Assembly: GCA_036941025.1 (NCBI GenBank)
Contig: JAYMNP010000001.1
Location: 2,068,501 to 2,132,500, forward strand
DNA length: 64,000 nt
Origin: Lachnospiraceae bacterium JLR.KK002
GTDB taxonomy: Bacteria; Bacillota; Clostridia; Lachnospirales; Lachnospiraceae
Direction of reading: 5' to 3'
Of the stretch, positions 18,529-28,593 are shown one piece after another (within the stretch, counting starts at the first letter, position 1; each line of letters starts with the position of its first letter). The notes beneath the pieces were generated by a model. The model saw only the letters and a program-made list of their open reading frames with translations, had not been told where the DNA came from and made no database searches. The position numbers and the translations under genes were made by a program.

Positions 18529-19650
18529 TTATATGATTTTGATGATTTCCCATTCCGGAAGATTGAGCATGTCTACTACCGAACCATCGTCTAACTGAAT
18601 CATGGGCCGGGTAAGATGTTTGGCATTAATCATAACAATGTTCGCACTCTGTCCGTTATTCAGCAATACCCGATTATTCTGATAGGTGTTTGCAATACGG
18701 TTCAGGAATGTCAGGATATATTTGGGACTGTATAACTGAAGTCCGTCTTTTTCAAACATGTCAATTGCCTGGAAAGGACATAAAGGGGAGCGGTAGGAAC
18801 GGGCTGCGGTCATTGCATCGTATACATCTGCAATGGCAATAATTTCCGCAAAATCATCAATCTGGTCAGCCTTCAACTTCTGAGGATAACCGGAACCGTC
18901 ACAACGCTCGTGGTGCATCAGAGCTGCTTTTTTGATGCGTTCATCGATGGACAGATATCTCAAAAGATTGTAGCTTGTTACAGGATGCTGCTGAATCAAA
19001 GCAAACTCCTCATCTGTGTATTTTCCCGGTTTGTTCAGAATCTCATCCGGAATCTGAACTTTTCCAATATCATGGAAGAGACCGCACAGAGTCAGCACAT
19101 CCATGTCTTCCACTGAAAAATGGAGCCATTTTCCCATCTGCCGGGCAATCAGTGCCACATTCAGACAGTGGGAATATACACTGTCATCATCCAGCCGCAT
19201 ATTGTGCAGTTTATCAAATAAATCTACGGTAGTTTTAGTCAGAGAAGTCAGTTTGGAACATTCATTCAGAACCTTGCTTATGTCAATGGGCTGTGTTGGA
19301 TTCTGAATGATGCCGTCCAGTAAACTCCGAATAGAATTTACCTCTTTCGTATATTCAATCTGATATGCCATAAATTCCGGCTGAGATTTCACTTTCTGAG
19401 AATAGGATGGATTGGAAGCCCGGCTGGGATTCGGCATACTGACATTTTTATTTTTATCTGTTTCCGGGGTTGACCGGGTTCCCACAGGAACTTCTGCAGA
19501 AGCAGAAGCTATCCCATAATAAGAGAGACGGTCAATCAATGCAGAGGTCAGAACAGTACCGGCATCCATAACCATCTGTCCGCTGTTAGTATAAACCGGT
19601 TCTACAACCTTCATGCCGGGACGTAAATCTCTGATAGGATAATTCTTCAT
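18529..19650 (-). CDS. HD-GYP domain phosphodiesterase
   Basis: 373 residues. The N-terminal ~65 residues ([20 protein letters not shown]) are the segment often preceding HD-GYP domains. The catalytic part has HD at residues 193-194 in [20 protein letters not shown], then [11 protein letters not shown] at 246-256 and [15 protein letters not shown]. Such enzymes hydrolyse cyclic di-GMP; no receiver or membrane segment is seen, so it is a soluble single-input form. A linker of low complexity lies at about 55-90. The start follows AGGGGGAAACACAA. It is monocistronic. Confidence 0.9.
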   Translation of the reverse strand: MKNYPIRDLRPGMKVVEPVYTNSGQMVMDAGTVLTSALIDRLSYYGIASASAEVPVGTRSTPETDKNKNVSMPNPSRASNPSYSQKVKSQPEFMAYQIEYTKEVNSIRSLLDGIIQNPTQPIDISKVLNECSKLTSLTKTTVDLFDKLHNMRLDDDSVYSHCLNVALIARQMGKWLHFSVEDMDVLTLCGLFHDIGKVQIPDEILNKPGKYTDEEFALIQQHPVTSYNLLRYLSIDERIKKAALMHHERCDGSGYPQKLKADQIDDFAEIIAIADVYDAMTAARSYRSPLCPFQAIDMFEKDGLQLYSPKYILTFLNRIANTYQNNRVLLNNGQSANIVMINAKHLTRPMIQLDDGSVVDMLNLPEWEIIKII

Positions 19651-19755
19651 TTGTGTTTCCCCCTGTTACATTATAAAAAAATCCATAAAACATACAAATT
19701 CAAACTACTCATTTAAGTATAAAAATAAAGGCAACATTTGTCAAGAAAGAAATAC

Positions 19756-19784
19756 TTGACAGAATAAAAAAAAGGTAGTATGTT
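19756..19784 (+). promoter_or_regulatory. Promoter of the SAM riboswitch-metK transcript
   Basis: TTGACA at 19756-19761 and TATGTT at 19779-19784 with a 17-base spacer. It lies about 70 bases before the riboswitch aptamer. Confidence 0.65.
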
Positions 19785-19858
19785 AATGGGGAAGAAAGAT
19801 TGAAAACCGAATATTGTTATACTGAATAGAATGTATCTGTTCTGTCAGTTATTAATTT

Positions 19859-19955
19859 CTCTTATTCAGAGTGGTGGAGATACATAGGATCTGTGAAGCC
19901 ACGGCAACCCCTCTACGGAAGGTGCCAACCTGAGCGAGTAATCGAACAATAAGAG
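19859..19955 (+). ncRNA. SAM-I (S-box) riboswitch aptamer
   Basis: P1 arms CTCTTATT (19859-19866) and AATAAGAG (19948-19955) enclose the S-box core: AGAGTGGTGGAGA, then GTGAAGCCACGGCAACC and GGAAGGTGCCAACCTGAGC. SAM binding should favour the terminator at 19983-20011 and shut off metK, which makes SAM. Confidence 0.95.
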
Positions 19956-19982
19956 GATTTGAAAATCTTTTGTAAGAGTCGG

Positions 19983-20011
19983 GTCCGCTTATTTGTTAAG
20001 CGGACTTTTTT
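19983..20011 (+). terminator. Riboswitch-controlled terminator
   Basis: GTCCGCTTA and TAAGCGGAC arms with a short loop, followed by six T residues. It is the expression platform between the aptamer and metK. Confidence 0.9.
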
Positions 20012-20173
20012 ATCTTACAGGATTAGGACGTCACGCTAATGCGTGAAAGTATTTCCTGTAAGCAAAAATTATTATACACAGGTCACGGAGAGAAAGTGGA
20101 GCTGTCCGCTTTGTTCTCTAAAAGCAAATGTTAATACCTGGCTACATAAGGTACAGTAAACAGGAGGAAAAAA

Positions 20174-21361
20174 ATGGAAAAAAGATTATTTACATCAGAA
20201 TCAGTAACAGAGGGACATCCGGACAAATTATGTGACGCAGTATCAGATGCGATTTTGGATGCGTTAATGGCGAAAGATCCTATGAGCCGGGTAGCATGTG
20301 AAACCGCGGCATGTACCGGATTTGTTCTCGTAACAGGAGAAATCACCACAAAAGCGGAAATTGATATTCCCCAGATTGTCAGAGATACCGTAAAGGAAAT
20401 TGGCTACACAGATGCTGCCATGGGATTTGACGGAAATACCTGCGCAGTTATGGTTGCACTGGATAAACAGTCAGCAGATATTGCCATGGGTGTGGACAAG
20501 GCGCTGGAAGCAAAAGAAAATAAAATGTCCGAAGAAGAACTGGAGGCAATCGGCGCCGGAGACCAGGGTATGATGTTTGGTTATGCCACCAATGAGACAC
20601 CGGAGCTGATGCCATATCCCATTTCTCTGGCACACCGTCTGGCTCTTCAGCTTACAAAAGTTCGCAAAGAAGGTACCTTGAAATACCTGAGGCCAGACGG
20701 AAAAACACAGGTTTCTGTAGAATACGACGAACAGGGCCAGCCCAGACGCCTGGAAGCGGTAGTTCTGTCCACACAGCATGACCCGGAGGTAAGCCAGGAA
20801 CAGATTCATTCAGATATCCGAAAATATGTATTTGACCCCATTCTGCCGCAGGAACTGGTAGATGAGGATACGAAATTTTTCATCAATCCCACCGGACGTT
20901 TCGTAATTGGCGGACCCCAGGGAGACGCCGGACTGACCGGACGGAAAATTATTGTGGATACATATGGCGGATATGCCCGTCATGGCGGCGGAGCTTTTTC
21001 CGGTAAGGACTGCACCAAGGTAGACCGTTCCGCAGCTTATGCATCCCGCTATGTTGCAAAAAATATTGTGGCAGCAGGACTTGCAGACAAATGTGAAATT
21101 CAGTTGTCCTATGCTATTGGTGTTGCACAGCCTACCTCCGTTATGGTAGATACTTTTGGCTCCGGAAAGATTTCCGACGAGAAACTGGTAGAAATCATCC
21201 GAGAGAACTTTGATCTTCGTCCGGCAGGAATTATCAAAATGCTGGATTTAAGACGTCCTATCTATAAACAGACAGCAGCCTATGGACATTTTGGACGAAA
21301 TGATCTGAATCTGCCCTGGGAAGCAACTGATAAAGCAGAAGTTTTGAAAAAATATTTGTAA
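20174..21361 (+). CDS. metK: S-adenosylmethionine synthetase
   Basis: 395 residues, normal family length. Signature motifs are EGHPDKLCD at residues 13-21, [12 protein letters not shown] near 127-138 and [19 protein letters not shown] around 267-285 (phosphate loop). It makes SAM from methionine and ATP. The ribosome site is AGGAGGAAAAAA. Its leader carries the SAM-I riboswitch, giving end-product control. Confidence 0.98.
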   Translation: MEKRLFTSESVTEGHPDKLCDAVSDAILDALMAKDPMSRVACETAACTGFVLVTGEITTKAEIDIPQIVRDTVKEIGYTDAAMGFDGNTCAVMVALDKQSADIAMGVDKALEAKENKMSEEELEAIGAGDQGMMFGYATNETPELMPYPISLAHRLALQLTKVRKEGTLKYLRPDGKTQVSVEYDEQGQPRRLEAVVLSTQHDPEVSQEQIHSDIRKYVFDPILPQELVDEDTKFFINPTGRFVIGGPQGDAGLTGRKIIVDTYGGYARHGGGAFSGKDCTKVDRSAAYASRYVAKNIVAAGLADKCEIQLSYAIGVAQPTSVMVDTFGSGKISDEKLVEIIRENFDLRPAGIIKMLDLRRPIYKQTAAYGHFGRNDLNLPWEATDKAEVLKKYL

Positions 21362-21382
21362 AAATATACGGGTAATATTATC

Positions 21383-21430
21383 TGATATCCGGCCTTTTGC
21401 CATAGAAACGGCAGAAGGCCGGATATTTTT
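21383..21430 (+). terminator. metK terminator
   Basis: ATATCCGGCCTTTTGCC pairs with GGCAGAAGGCCGGATAT and is followed by TTTTT. It lies about 22 bases after the metK stop. Confidence 0.9.
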
Positions 21431-21433
21431 CTT

Positions 21434-21596
21434 CTGCAGGAAATCCTCTGCTACTCCAAAGTATAAAAATATCTTTTGGTACTTTTATTTCTGATTTTCT
21501 GCACGAGGATATCTGCGAATCCATAACAAAACTCTGCAAAATCCAAATTATGTACAAAAGCAGTTCCCTCGGTGGGGTAAATCAGATAACTATTTT
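21434..21596. other. Non-coding stretch before IS4-type element
   Basis: Between the metK terminator and the IS. The only frame here begins inside the IS and, after virtual removal of the IS, has an in-frame stop and no start, so I see no gene. Ends with the target duplication AACTATTTT (21588-21596). Confidence 0.5.
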
Positions 21597-23170
21597 CTTG
21601 AGTTTCCGCAAACTGCACTGAAAAAATGAATATGCCTATTAAAAGTACCAATCTGCCATTTTTTGAATGCAGTCGAGAGGCAGCATCTGCGAGTAGAGGT
21701 ACCGGAAATAAGCCCCGCCGGAACCGGACTGTGGGAGAACTATTCTTTTCTCTATTCAGACGGCCAGCTTAAGGCAAAGCTGACGGTAAGCCGGACGCTT
21801 CGTCCGAAACCAGAGCCTGATGCCCTCTTTCGCATACGAGAGTATGCCGATGATGCCTTTTGCCAGCCGGTAATAGCTGAAGCCCACTTTCTCCTTTATG
21901 GGAGCAGCCGTTTTTATGATGGAGACTTTAAGGGCATTCGTCTCCGGCTTCATGGACAGGTGTGCCAGGAATGCCATGCATAAGGTGATATAAAAATTTA
22001 AAGCGTTGATGGCTTTGAGTCTCCGTACCCTGAAATGCTCAAAGCGAAATACCTGTTTTTTGCAGCGGAAATACTCCTCAATGCGCCATCTGGAAAAGTA
22101 GAGCTTTGCAATCCGGATGACATCTTCCCTGGAACTGATTTTTTTATTTGTAGCCAGCATCATGGGATGCTCCGTGATACCGTAGACCAGGACAAGGTAG
22201 ATGTCCTTTCTGGAAGCCGTGATCTGCACTTTCACATGGGAAAGATAGGCATCATGGTTTTTGCCTTTATAATAAAGCGGCATTTTGATCTTGCCCTTGC
22301 GCTGTTCCCGAAGATGTGTCGCCGGGACCCATTTCCCATGGAAAAGGAGTTTGCGCTTTGTCGTAAGGCGGATGACGTAGTCCTGTTCCAGCCCATGGAG
22401 TTTCAGGAACATCTTGTTGTCATCGTATCCCCTGTCCATGACGAAAGTGGCCTTTCCGAACAGGGAGGCTGCCTGTTCCATTGCTGAAAAAGTCACATCA
22501 TTGATGGATGTGAAGTCTTTCTCTTTCGAAGAATGGACCTTAGAGAGGATACTGACGGGATGGCCATTCTTCGTAAGGGCGCAGGCTTCTGTGACATGGT
22601 AGCCTTTTTCATAGACGTTCTTTGTGTCCGTGCTTTTGGAGCCATCCCTGACGAGGCCAGGGGATTCAAACTTGCGGCCATCCGGTTTCACGATATCGCT
22701 GTCATCGATATGGACGACAGGTTCATCCGGAATCCATTTGCGTATGGTGTAAAGGTATGATTTCTGCGCTTTTCCAGGAATCCCTTTATTCAAATGCCTG
22801 GTGAGCCGCTCTACGGAATTGACTTTTTTGGAACGTTCGTGGAGCTGGTCTACGATGTCGGTCAACAGGCAACTTCCGGAAGCGAGGATGCCGTAAGTCA
22901 TATCGGCAATAAACTTTTTGTCCGGTTTTGAAAGCTTTTTGGAAATTTTATTAGAAAAAGTTAAAATTTCCCGTTTCAAAGTGTAGGTATTTGATGTAAA
23001 ATGAGCCATAAGGAATCCTCCTCTTTTTTGTTTAGTGGATAATTGTTGTGGCGACTTTATTTTACATCAAAAAGGAAGAAGATTCCTTATATTTTAGGCA
23101 TTTTACAAAAATTGTAGATGGTGATATGTGGATAATTGGACTTTTTTGGATAGAACTGCGGAAACTCAAG
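21597..23170 (-). mobile_element. IS4-type element, 1574 bp
   Basis: Inverted ends CTTGAGTTTCCGCA (21597-21610) and TGCGGAAACTCAAG (23157-23170). The nine-base duplication AACTATTTT is present at 21588-21596 and 23171-23179, as expected for the IS4 group. It inserted between metK and the MarR gene, about 90 bases upstream of the MarR start. Confidence 0.92.
21756..23009 (-). CDS. IS4-type DDE transposase
   Basis: 417 residues. The catalytic acids are seen in VVHIDDSDIVKPDGRKFE (first D), TFVMDRGYDDNKMF (second D) and YFSRWRIEEYFRCKK (the YREK-like glutamate region typical of IS4). It lies fully inside the element with intact ends, so the IS may still be active. Confidence 0.9.
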   Translation of the reverse strand: MAHFTSNTYTLKREILTFSNKISKKLSKPDKKFIADMTYGILASGSCLLTDIVDQLHERSKKVNSVERLTRHLNKGIPGKAQKSYLYTIRKWIPDEPVVHIDDSDIVKPDGRKFESPGLVRDGSKSTDTKNVYEKGYHVTEACALTKNGHPVSILSKVHSSKEKDFTSINDVTFSAMEQAASLFGKATFVMDRGYDDNKMFLKLHGLEQDYVIRLTTKRKLLFHGKWVPATHLREQRKGKIKMPLYYKGKNHDAYLSHVKVQITASRKDIYLVLVYGITEHPMMLATNKKISSREDVIRIAKLYFSRWRIEEYFRCKKQVFRFEHFRVRRLKAINALNFYITLCMAFLAHLSMKPETNALKVSIIKTAAPIKEKVGFSYYRLAKGIIGILSYAKEGIRLWFRTKRPAYRQLCLKLAV

Positions 23171-23258
23171 AACTATTTTATGTTGCTTTTTATTCTCTGT
23201 TGTGATAAACTATAATTATTCTATATAGAAATGTTCTAATTGGATTAGAGGCGATTGG

Positions 23259-23699
23259 TTGGAAACAAAAGGCGGATTCTATATCACACAGATAAAGCAG
23301 CTCCAGGACAGAATCTTTGAGCGGTTATTACTGGAATATGGAATTGAAATAAGCGGCGGGCAGGGAAGAATTCTGTTTATCCTGTGGAAGACGGATCATC
23401 TTACTGTCAGTGAAATCAGTGAAAAAACTTCTCTTGCCAAAAACACCGTATCTGTTGTCATAAACGGTATGGTAAAAAAGGGAATTGTAGAAAGAAATAT
23501 TAATCCTCAGAACCGTCGGCAGACTATTATATCACTGACAGAATATGCAAAATCTCTGCAGGAAAAATATGAAATGGTATCACAGCAGATGAACGAAATA
23601 TTTTATCAGGGTTTCTCTGAGGATGAACAGAAACAGTTTGAGCAACATCTTACGAGAATACTTGATACATTAACAGAATATCTGCATACAGGCAAATAA
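23259..23699 (+). CDS. MarR-family regulator
   Basis: 146 residues from a TTG at 23259. The winged helix region LTVSEISEKTSLAKNTVSVVINGMVKKGIVER is preceded and followed by helices for dimerisation, as in MarR. It is 21 bases upstream of, and probably cotranscribed with, the split-barrel oxidoreductase, a common pairing. The near-palindromic stretch around 23219-23240 (TTCTATATAGAA) could be its operator. The IS4-type insertion lies 88 bases upstream and may separate it from its original upstream region. Confidence 0.85.
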   Translation: METKGGFYITQIKQLQDRIFERLLLEYGIEISGGQGRILFILWKTDHLTVSEISEKTSLAKNTVSVVINGMVKKGIVERNINPQNRRQTIISLTEYAKSLQEKYEMVSQQMNEIFYQGFSEDEQKQFEQHLTRILDTLTEYLHTGK

Positions 23700-23720
23700 T
23701 TGAAAACAGGAGGACTTCCG

Positions 23721-24149
23721 TTGAAAACAAGAGAAGAAATAATTGAATTTATTCAGAAACAAAAAGTAGCTTTTATTGCCTCTGTAGACGAAGATGGTTT
23801 TCCCAATATGAAAGCCATGTTTATACCGCGTAAAATAGACGGCGACTGTTTTTATTTCTCAACAAATACTTCCTCTATGCGCTCACAGCAGTTTATGAAA
23901 AATCCAAAGGCAAGCATATATTTTTACAATAAAGGACGTTTTAAGTATGAAGGCATTATGCTGACAGGCACCATGGAAGTTTTGCAGGATGATGACATAA
24001 AACAGGAAATATGGTGTACCGGAGATACGATGTATTACAAACTGGGTGTAACCGACCCTGATTATAGTGTACTGAAATTTACAGCAATAAAGGGCAGACA
24101 TTATTGTAATCTGAAATCAGAAAGTTTCCATATGAAAGAGCTGACGTAA
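23721..24149 (+). CDS. Pyridoxamine 5'-phosphate oxidase-like flavin protein
   Basis: About 142 residues from the TTG at 23721, seven bases after ACAGGAGG. The sequence KVAFIASVDEDGFPNMKAMF, then FYFSTNTSSMRSQQF and ASIYFYN, is the FMN-binding split-barrel fold of the general stress/PNPOx-like group. Substrate unknown; likely a redox or flavin/heme-binding enzyme controlled by the adjacent MarR protein. Confidence 0.8.
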   Translation: MKTREEIIEFIQKQKVAFIASVDEDGFPNMKAMFIPRKIDGDCFYFSTNTSSMRSQQFMKNPKASIYFYNKGRFKYEGIMLTGTMEVLQDDDIKQEIWCTGDTMYYKLGVTDPDYSVLKFTAIKGRHYCNLKSESFHMKELT

Positions 24150-24314
24150 TGAATAATCCGGGGTGAAATCCATCACCTGTCCGGCGGATGGAAATCATCA
24201 ATCCGTTTAGTCGGAAATCGCGTTTCCGTTAAAAAGGAAATCGCTTTATCTATAAAAACCTTATAATGAGTCATGCACCAGTTGGTGTAAATTCATTATA
24301 AGGAGGTCACGATT

Positions 24315-25853
24315 ATGACCAAGTACAGAGAAATCATTCGCCTTACCGGACTGGGATTCTCACAACGCGATATCATGGCCAGCTGTGGTGTCGCACAGAA
24401 AACTGTCGTCAAGGTTCAGAAACGTGCCAGAGAATTAAAACTTTCATGGCCGCTTGATGAAGCAATGACCGACACAGAACTTCAAAGGCTCATGTTCTCT
24501 AAGGAGAACAGGGTATCACCTAACAAGCGTATGCCTGACTACAATTACATCCATAAGGAGCTGCTCCGCAATGGAGTCAGTAAAAAGCTTCTGTGGACAG
24601 AATACATGGAGGACTGCCGTGCGAATGGTGAGGAACCGCTCATGTATTCCCAGTTCTGCTATCACATCCAGCAGGATGAGCAGAAACGACGCGCTACCAT
24701 GCATATCAACCGCAAACCCGGCGAACAGGTTGAAGTAGACTGGGCAGGGGATCCGGCAACGATCATCGATCCGGATACAGGAGAAATCATCAAAGCCTAC
24801 ATATTTGTTGGTGTGATGACTTACAGCCAGTATGCATATGTGGAAGCATGTATGGATATGAAGCAGAAGTCATGGATCAATGCCCACATTCATATGTACG
24901 AATATTTTGGCGGCGTTGCCAGAATACTCGTACCGGACAACTGCAAAACTGCAGTTGTCCATAATGGTGGATTTAAGGACCAACAAATCAATGAAACATA
25001 TCAGGAAATGGCCGAACACTATGGCACCGCTATTATTCCGGCGCGTGTCAGGTCACCTAAGGATAAGCCGAATGCTGAAGGAACGGTAGGAAACATATCT
25101 GCCTGGATTACAGCGGCACTTCGGAAGGAACAGTTCTTTTCCCTTGCCGAATTAAACCGTGCAATCAGAGACAAGCTCGAACTGTTCAACCAAAGGCTCT
25201 TTCAGAAAAAAGAGGGCAGTCGGCGAAGCTTATTTCTTGGGGAAGAAAAACCATTGCTGGCACCATTACCTGCTACCCGTTTTGAACTGAGTGACTGGAA
25301 AACAGCCACCGTGCAGTTCAATTATCACATATCTGTGGACGGAATGCTATACTCAGTTCCGTATGAATACATCAAAAAGAAAGTTGATGTCAAGGTAACA
25401 GATACCACTATTGAGATTTTTTACAACCATAACCGCATTGCTTCCCATCGCCGTTTGAAAGGACGTACCGGGCAGTACAGCACTGTTACAGAGCATATGC
25501 CTGAAGACCATCAGAAATATCTGGAATGGAACGGCAACCGCTTCCGTAAGTGGGCTGAGCGGATTGGCATAAATACATACACTGCAGTCAATGCGATATT
25601 GACCTCCAAAGGTGTGGAACAGCAGACCTATCGGAGCTGTATGGGACTTCTAAAGCTTGCCGAGAAATATTCAGATGCATTGCTGGAAGCTGCCTGTAAA
25701 AAGGCGTTATCCTATACAGCATCGCCGAGTTACAAGAGCATTAAAAACATCCTTGTAACTGGTTCTGACAAGCCTGCATCAAAAACAACCGATACCAAGA
25801 CCACACAGAAAGCACGCGGCATCACAAGAGGCGCCGACTATTATCGGAGGTAA
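24315..25853 (+). CDS. istA: IS21 transposase IstA
   Basis: 512 residues. An N-terminal helix-turn-helix (TGLGFSQRDIMASCGVAQKT) is followed by the integrase core with VEVDWAGDPATI (first D), LVPDNCKTAVV (second D) and SPKDKPNAEGTVG (E). The C-terminal part is basic. It carries out strand transfer together with IstB. Start after AAGGAGGTCACGATT. Confidence 0.95.
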   Translation: MTKYREIIRLTGLGFSQRDIMASCGVAQKTVVKVQKRARELKLSWPLDEAMTDTELQRLMFSKENRVSPNKRMPDYNYIHKELLRNGVSKKLLWTEYMEDCRANGEEPLMYSQFCYHIQQDEQKRRATMHINRKPGEQVEVDWAGDPATIIDPDTGEIIKAYIFVGVMTYSQYAYVEACMDMKQKSWINAHIHMYEYFGGVARILVPDNCKTAVVHNGGFKDQQINETYQEMAEHYGTAIIPARVRSPKDKPNAEGTVGNISAWITAALRKEQFFSLAELNRAIRDKLELFNQRLFQKKEGSRRSLFLGEEKPLLAPLPATRFELSDWKTATVQFNYHISVDGMLYSVPYEYIKKKVDVKVTDTTIEIFYNHNRIASHRRLKGRTGQYSTVTEHMPEDHQKYLEWNGNRFRKWAERIGINTYTAVNAILTSKGVEQQTYRSCMGLLKLAEKYSDALLEAACKKALSYTASPSYKSIKNILVTGSDKPASKTTDTKTTQKARGITRGADYYRR

Positions 25854-25861
25854 ATACACAT

Positions 25862-26638
25862 ATGACCAATCAGAGTACAATTGATAAATTGATCGAAATG
25901 CGCCTTACAGCTATGGCAGATGCATTCCGTAACCAGCTGGATAGTCCCAAATGCAGGGAACTTCCATTTGATGATCAATTCGGTATGCTGGTAGATATCG
26001 AATATAGCAGTCGTAAAAATAATCGTCTCAATAGACTGATCATGAATGCCGGATTCGACCAGCCGGAAGCAAATATCATGGATATCAACTACACTTCCGG
26101 GCGCAAGTTGAACAAGGAACTGATTCGAAGACTTGCCACTTGCGAATATATATCTGAACACCGGAATCTTTTTATTACCGGCGCTACAGGCTGTGGTAAA
26201 ACTTACATGACCTGTGCCTTTGGCATGGAGGCTTGTAAGCAGTATTTCAATACCAAGTATGTCCGCCTTCCTGATCTGCTTATTGACTTAGAGATGGCAC
26301 GGACAGATGGCAGCTACAAAAAAGTCATGGCTAAGTATGCCAATCCTGTTGTCCTGATTCTGGATGAATGGCTTCTATTGAAACCAACAGATTCGGAACA
26401 AAGGGATATCTTCGAACTGCTCCACCGGAGACGCAAGAAATCTTCAACGATTTTCTGCTCCCAGTATGAATTTGAGGAGTGGTATGACCAACTGGGTGGT
26501 AATGACAGCCCACTGGCAGATGCAATCATTGATCGCATTGCCCATGACAGTTATCGTATCAACATCACAAGCATTGATGCCGAGCATGACATCTCAATGC
26601 GTGAGGTCTATGGATTAGACAAAACATTACGCGAGTAA
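25862..26638 (+). CDS. istB: IS21 helper ATPase IstB
   Basis: 258 residues, AAA+ protein. Walker A is FITGATGCGKTYM at about residues 102-114 and Walker B is PVVLILDEWLLLK near 161-173. IstB assembles on target DNA and recruits IstA. It begins eight bases after istA; the two are one transcript. Confidence 0.95.
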   Translation: MTNQSTIDKLIEMRLTAMADAFRNQLDSPKCRELPFDDQFGMLVDIEYSSRKNNRLNRLIMNAGFDQPEANIMDINYTSGRKLNKELIRRLATCEYISEHRNLFITGATGCGKTYMTCAFGMEACKQYFNTKYVRLPDLLIDLEMARTDGSYKKVMAKYANPVVLILDEWLLLKPTDSEQRDIFELLHRRRKKSSTIFCSQYEFEEWYDQLGGNDSPLADAIIDRIAHDSYRINITSIDAEHDISMREVYGLDKTLRE

Positions 26639-26670
26639 ACTTGCATAAGATGATTTCCACTTCCCGGACA

Positions 26671-26831
26671 TCTGATTTCCAGACTTCCGGAAGTGCGATT
26701 TCATCGCACAAGAATATTCAGGTTGGGGTAATTTTATATTTGACCGCGGTATTATTTGGCGGTTACACTACTTCCACTAAATCACATAATTCCGCCATGT
26801 TTGACTTCCCCTTTCATCTTATATATTTTCT
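26671..26831. other. Spacer between two IS elements
   Basis: Contains extra IS21-like GGAAATC terminal motifs just after the right end and then unassigned AT-rich DNA. No gene is seen. It could be the remnant of another IS21-type end. Confidence 0.35.
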
Positions 26832-28590
26832 TAGGCGTTTGCGAAACGCCAGAACCCACATAAATACGGGATTCTCTTTGTTACAAAATAAAACAACTCC
26901 TCACTGGTCTGTGGTATAATTGAAATGTCCAGTAACAATTATCCATATCCACCAGTAAAGGAGTCGTATCTATATGATAACACATAAACAGCTCTCTTTG
27001 GCAGATATTTTTACCGATTGCCAAAATAAATTTGATAATGATAAATATCAGTTCCTTGCACTTCTCGAAAATACCATCAACTTAGATGAAATGGTCCCAG
27101 TGTCCTTTATTTCTCATTTCCATGCTGCCACTGGCAGGCCCCGTAAGCATCTGCTTTATCCAATGCTCAGGGCTCTGTTATTACAGCTTATCTTCTCAAT
27201 CCCAACAACATCCCTGCTGATCATATTCCTGAAATACTCCCAGGAACTGCGGGACTTCTGTGGGTTTGATGTTGTCCCGGATGCCTCTAAATTCACCCGG
27301 TTCAAACAGGATTTTTTATCGGACTTACAATCCATGTTCGATCATCTTGCTGACTTGACCGAACCGATCTGCCATTGTATTGATACACAGAAAGCTTCCA
27401 TGCTTCTCTTTGACACCTCCGGCATTGAGGCATGGGTTACAGAAAACAATCCCAAATATGCCAACCGTATCATCAAACAGCTGAAAGCCTTCAAAAAAGC
27501 AAAAGGGATGGCCGATTCCTTTGACCCTTATAAAGCCGCCTACGGCTCCATGCCTTCCCATGCTGCCGCCAGTCCAGCCATTCAGCAGATGTACATTAAC
27601 GGGCATTTCTGTTATGCTTATAAATTCGGCATTATTACCAACGGACTCGGCATTGTCCGGGATATTTCCTTTTATAACAAGGACTTTCTTGCGGCTCATC
27701 CTGACATCATTGTTGGAAAAAAATCTGATTCCCCGGATGAAGATAAGAGTCTTGCCGATTCCAGGGCATTGATTCCCACTTTAAAGGATTTCTTTCGCAA
27801 GCATCCGCTTATCAATCCGAAAACTTTTCTGGGAGACGCCGCATTTGATTCCATTGAAATCTACAAATACCTGTTACAGGAAGCTTCCTTTGAGCAGGCT
27901 TACATTCCCCTCAACGGCAGAATCTCCCTTCCAAAATCCGACTGCCCGCTGAATAAGGACGGCATCCCCTGCTGCCCCAAAGACCCATCCCTTCCAATGA
28001 AACGGGAAGGAAGCAAATCCCATCTCCGCTGCGGACTGCCAACCATGAAGTTTGTATGCCCGAAAATGAAATGGGAATATGATAAATCAACCGGTAAGAG
28101 CAAACGCGTCTGCCACTGTGAAAATCCCTGTACTGAATCCCCCTGCGGCAGGATGTTTTATATTTATCCCGAGAAAAACCTGCGCGCCTATCCTGGTACG
28201 CTCCGTAGTACGGCCGAATGGGATTCCACCTATAAGATCAGAGTAAATGTTGAGAAATCAATCAACCATTTCAAGGACAGCTTCTGTGTTGCCGGGCGTA
28301 AAACGCAGAATGAAAAAACGCTTCATGCTGACCTGCTTCTCGCCGGGATTACCCAGCTTATTACTGTAATGGTGGCTGATAAACTGCACAGGCATGAATA
28401 TATCCGCAGTTTAAAACCTCTGATTGCATAACCTTACATACCGCATACCATTTCACGGGCAGATATCCTTATCTGCTTTGTTTTCATGTCTTAAAATCCT
28501 TGTTATCCACATCCACCTCCTGTAAGTCCGGCTCAACCGGGCCTTTGCCCTATTGGAATCAAGATTTTGAACTTGTTTCGCAATTACCTA
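26832..28590 (+). mobile_element. Unclassified DDE insertion sequence (ends approximate)
   Basis: One transposase gene between weak inverted ends: TAGGCGTTTGCGAAAC from 26832 and the reverse complement of TAGGTAATTGCGAAAC ending at 28590 (13 of 16 identical). No clear target duplication. The second copy of the IS5/IS1182-like element begins four bases further on. Confidence 0.6.
26974..28431 (+). CDS. DDE transposase, ISNCY/IS1182-like
   Basis: 485 residues, preceded by AAGGAGTCGTATCT. N-terminal LRALLLQLIFSIPTTSLLII and CGFDVVPDASKFTRFKQDF resemble the DUF772 region. The catalytic part has LLFDTSGIEAW (D), TFLGDAAFDSIEIYKYL (D) and a Cys-rich stretch near residues 325-390 (CPLNKDGIPCC, then CHCENPCTESPCG), ending with INHFKDSF. 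I recall such Cys-rich insertions in clostridial transposases of this group; the exact family is not assigned. Confidence 0.8.
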   Translation: MITHKQLSLADIFTDCQNKFDNDKYQFLALLENTINLDEMVPVSFISHFHAATGRPRKHLLYPMLRALLLQLIFSIPTTSLLIIFLKYSQELRDFCGFDVVPDASKFTRFKQDFLSDLQSMFDHLADLTEPICHCIDTQKASMLLFDTSGIEAWVTENNPKYANRIIKQLKAFKKAKGMADSFDPYKAAYGSMPSHAAASPAIQQMYINGHFCYAYKFGIITNGLGIVRDISFYNKDFLAAHPDIIVGKKSDSPDEDKSLADSRALIPTLKDFFRKHPLINPKTFLGDAAFDSIEIYKYLLQEASFEQAYIPLNGRISLPKSDCPLNKDGIPCCPKDPSLPMKREGSKSHLRCGLPTMKFVCPKMKWEYDKSTGKSKRVCHCENPCTESPCGRMFYIYPEKNLRAYPGTLRSTAEWDSTYKIRVNVEKSINHFKDSFCVAGRKTQNEKTLHADLLLAGITQLITVMVADKLHRHEYIRSLKPLIA

Positions 28591-28593
28591 TAT

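Larger units (their letters stand above)
24178..26670 (+). mobile_element. IS21-family element
   Basis: Left end TGTCCGGCGGATGGAAATCA at 24178 matches the reverse complement of the right end, TGTCCGGGAAGTGGAAATCA (to 26670). Further GGAAATC repeats lie inside both ends, typical of IS21 multiple terminal repeats. It carries istA and istB. No obvious target duplication was found, so the exact ends are approximate and the element may have moved by recombination. Confidence 0.8.

Noticed and set aside
21451..21651. 66-codon minus-strand frame with signal-peptide-like start
   Set aside because: Its start lies inside the IS4-type element. Removing the IS leaves an in-frame stop and no start codon, so it is a chance fusion.
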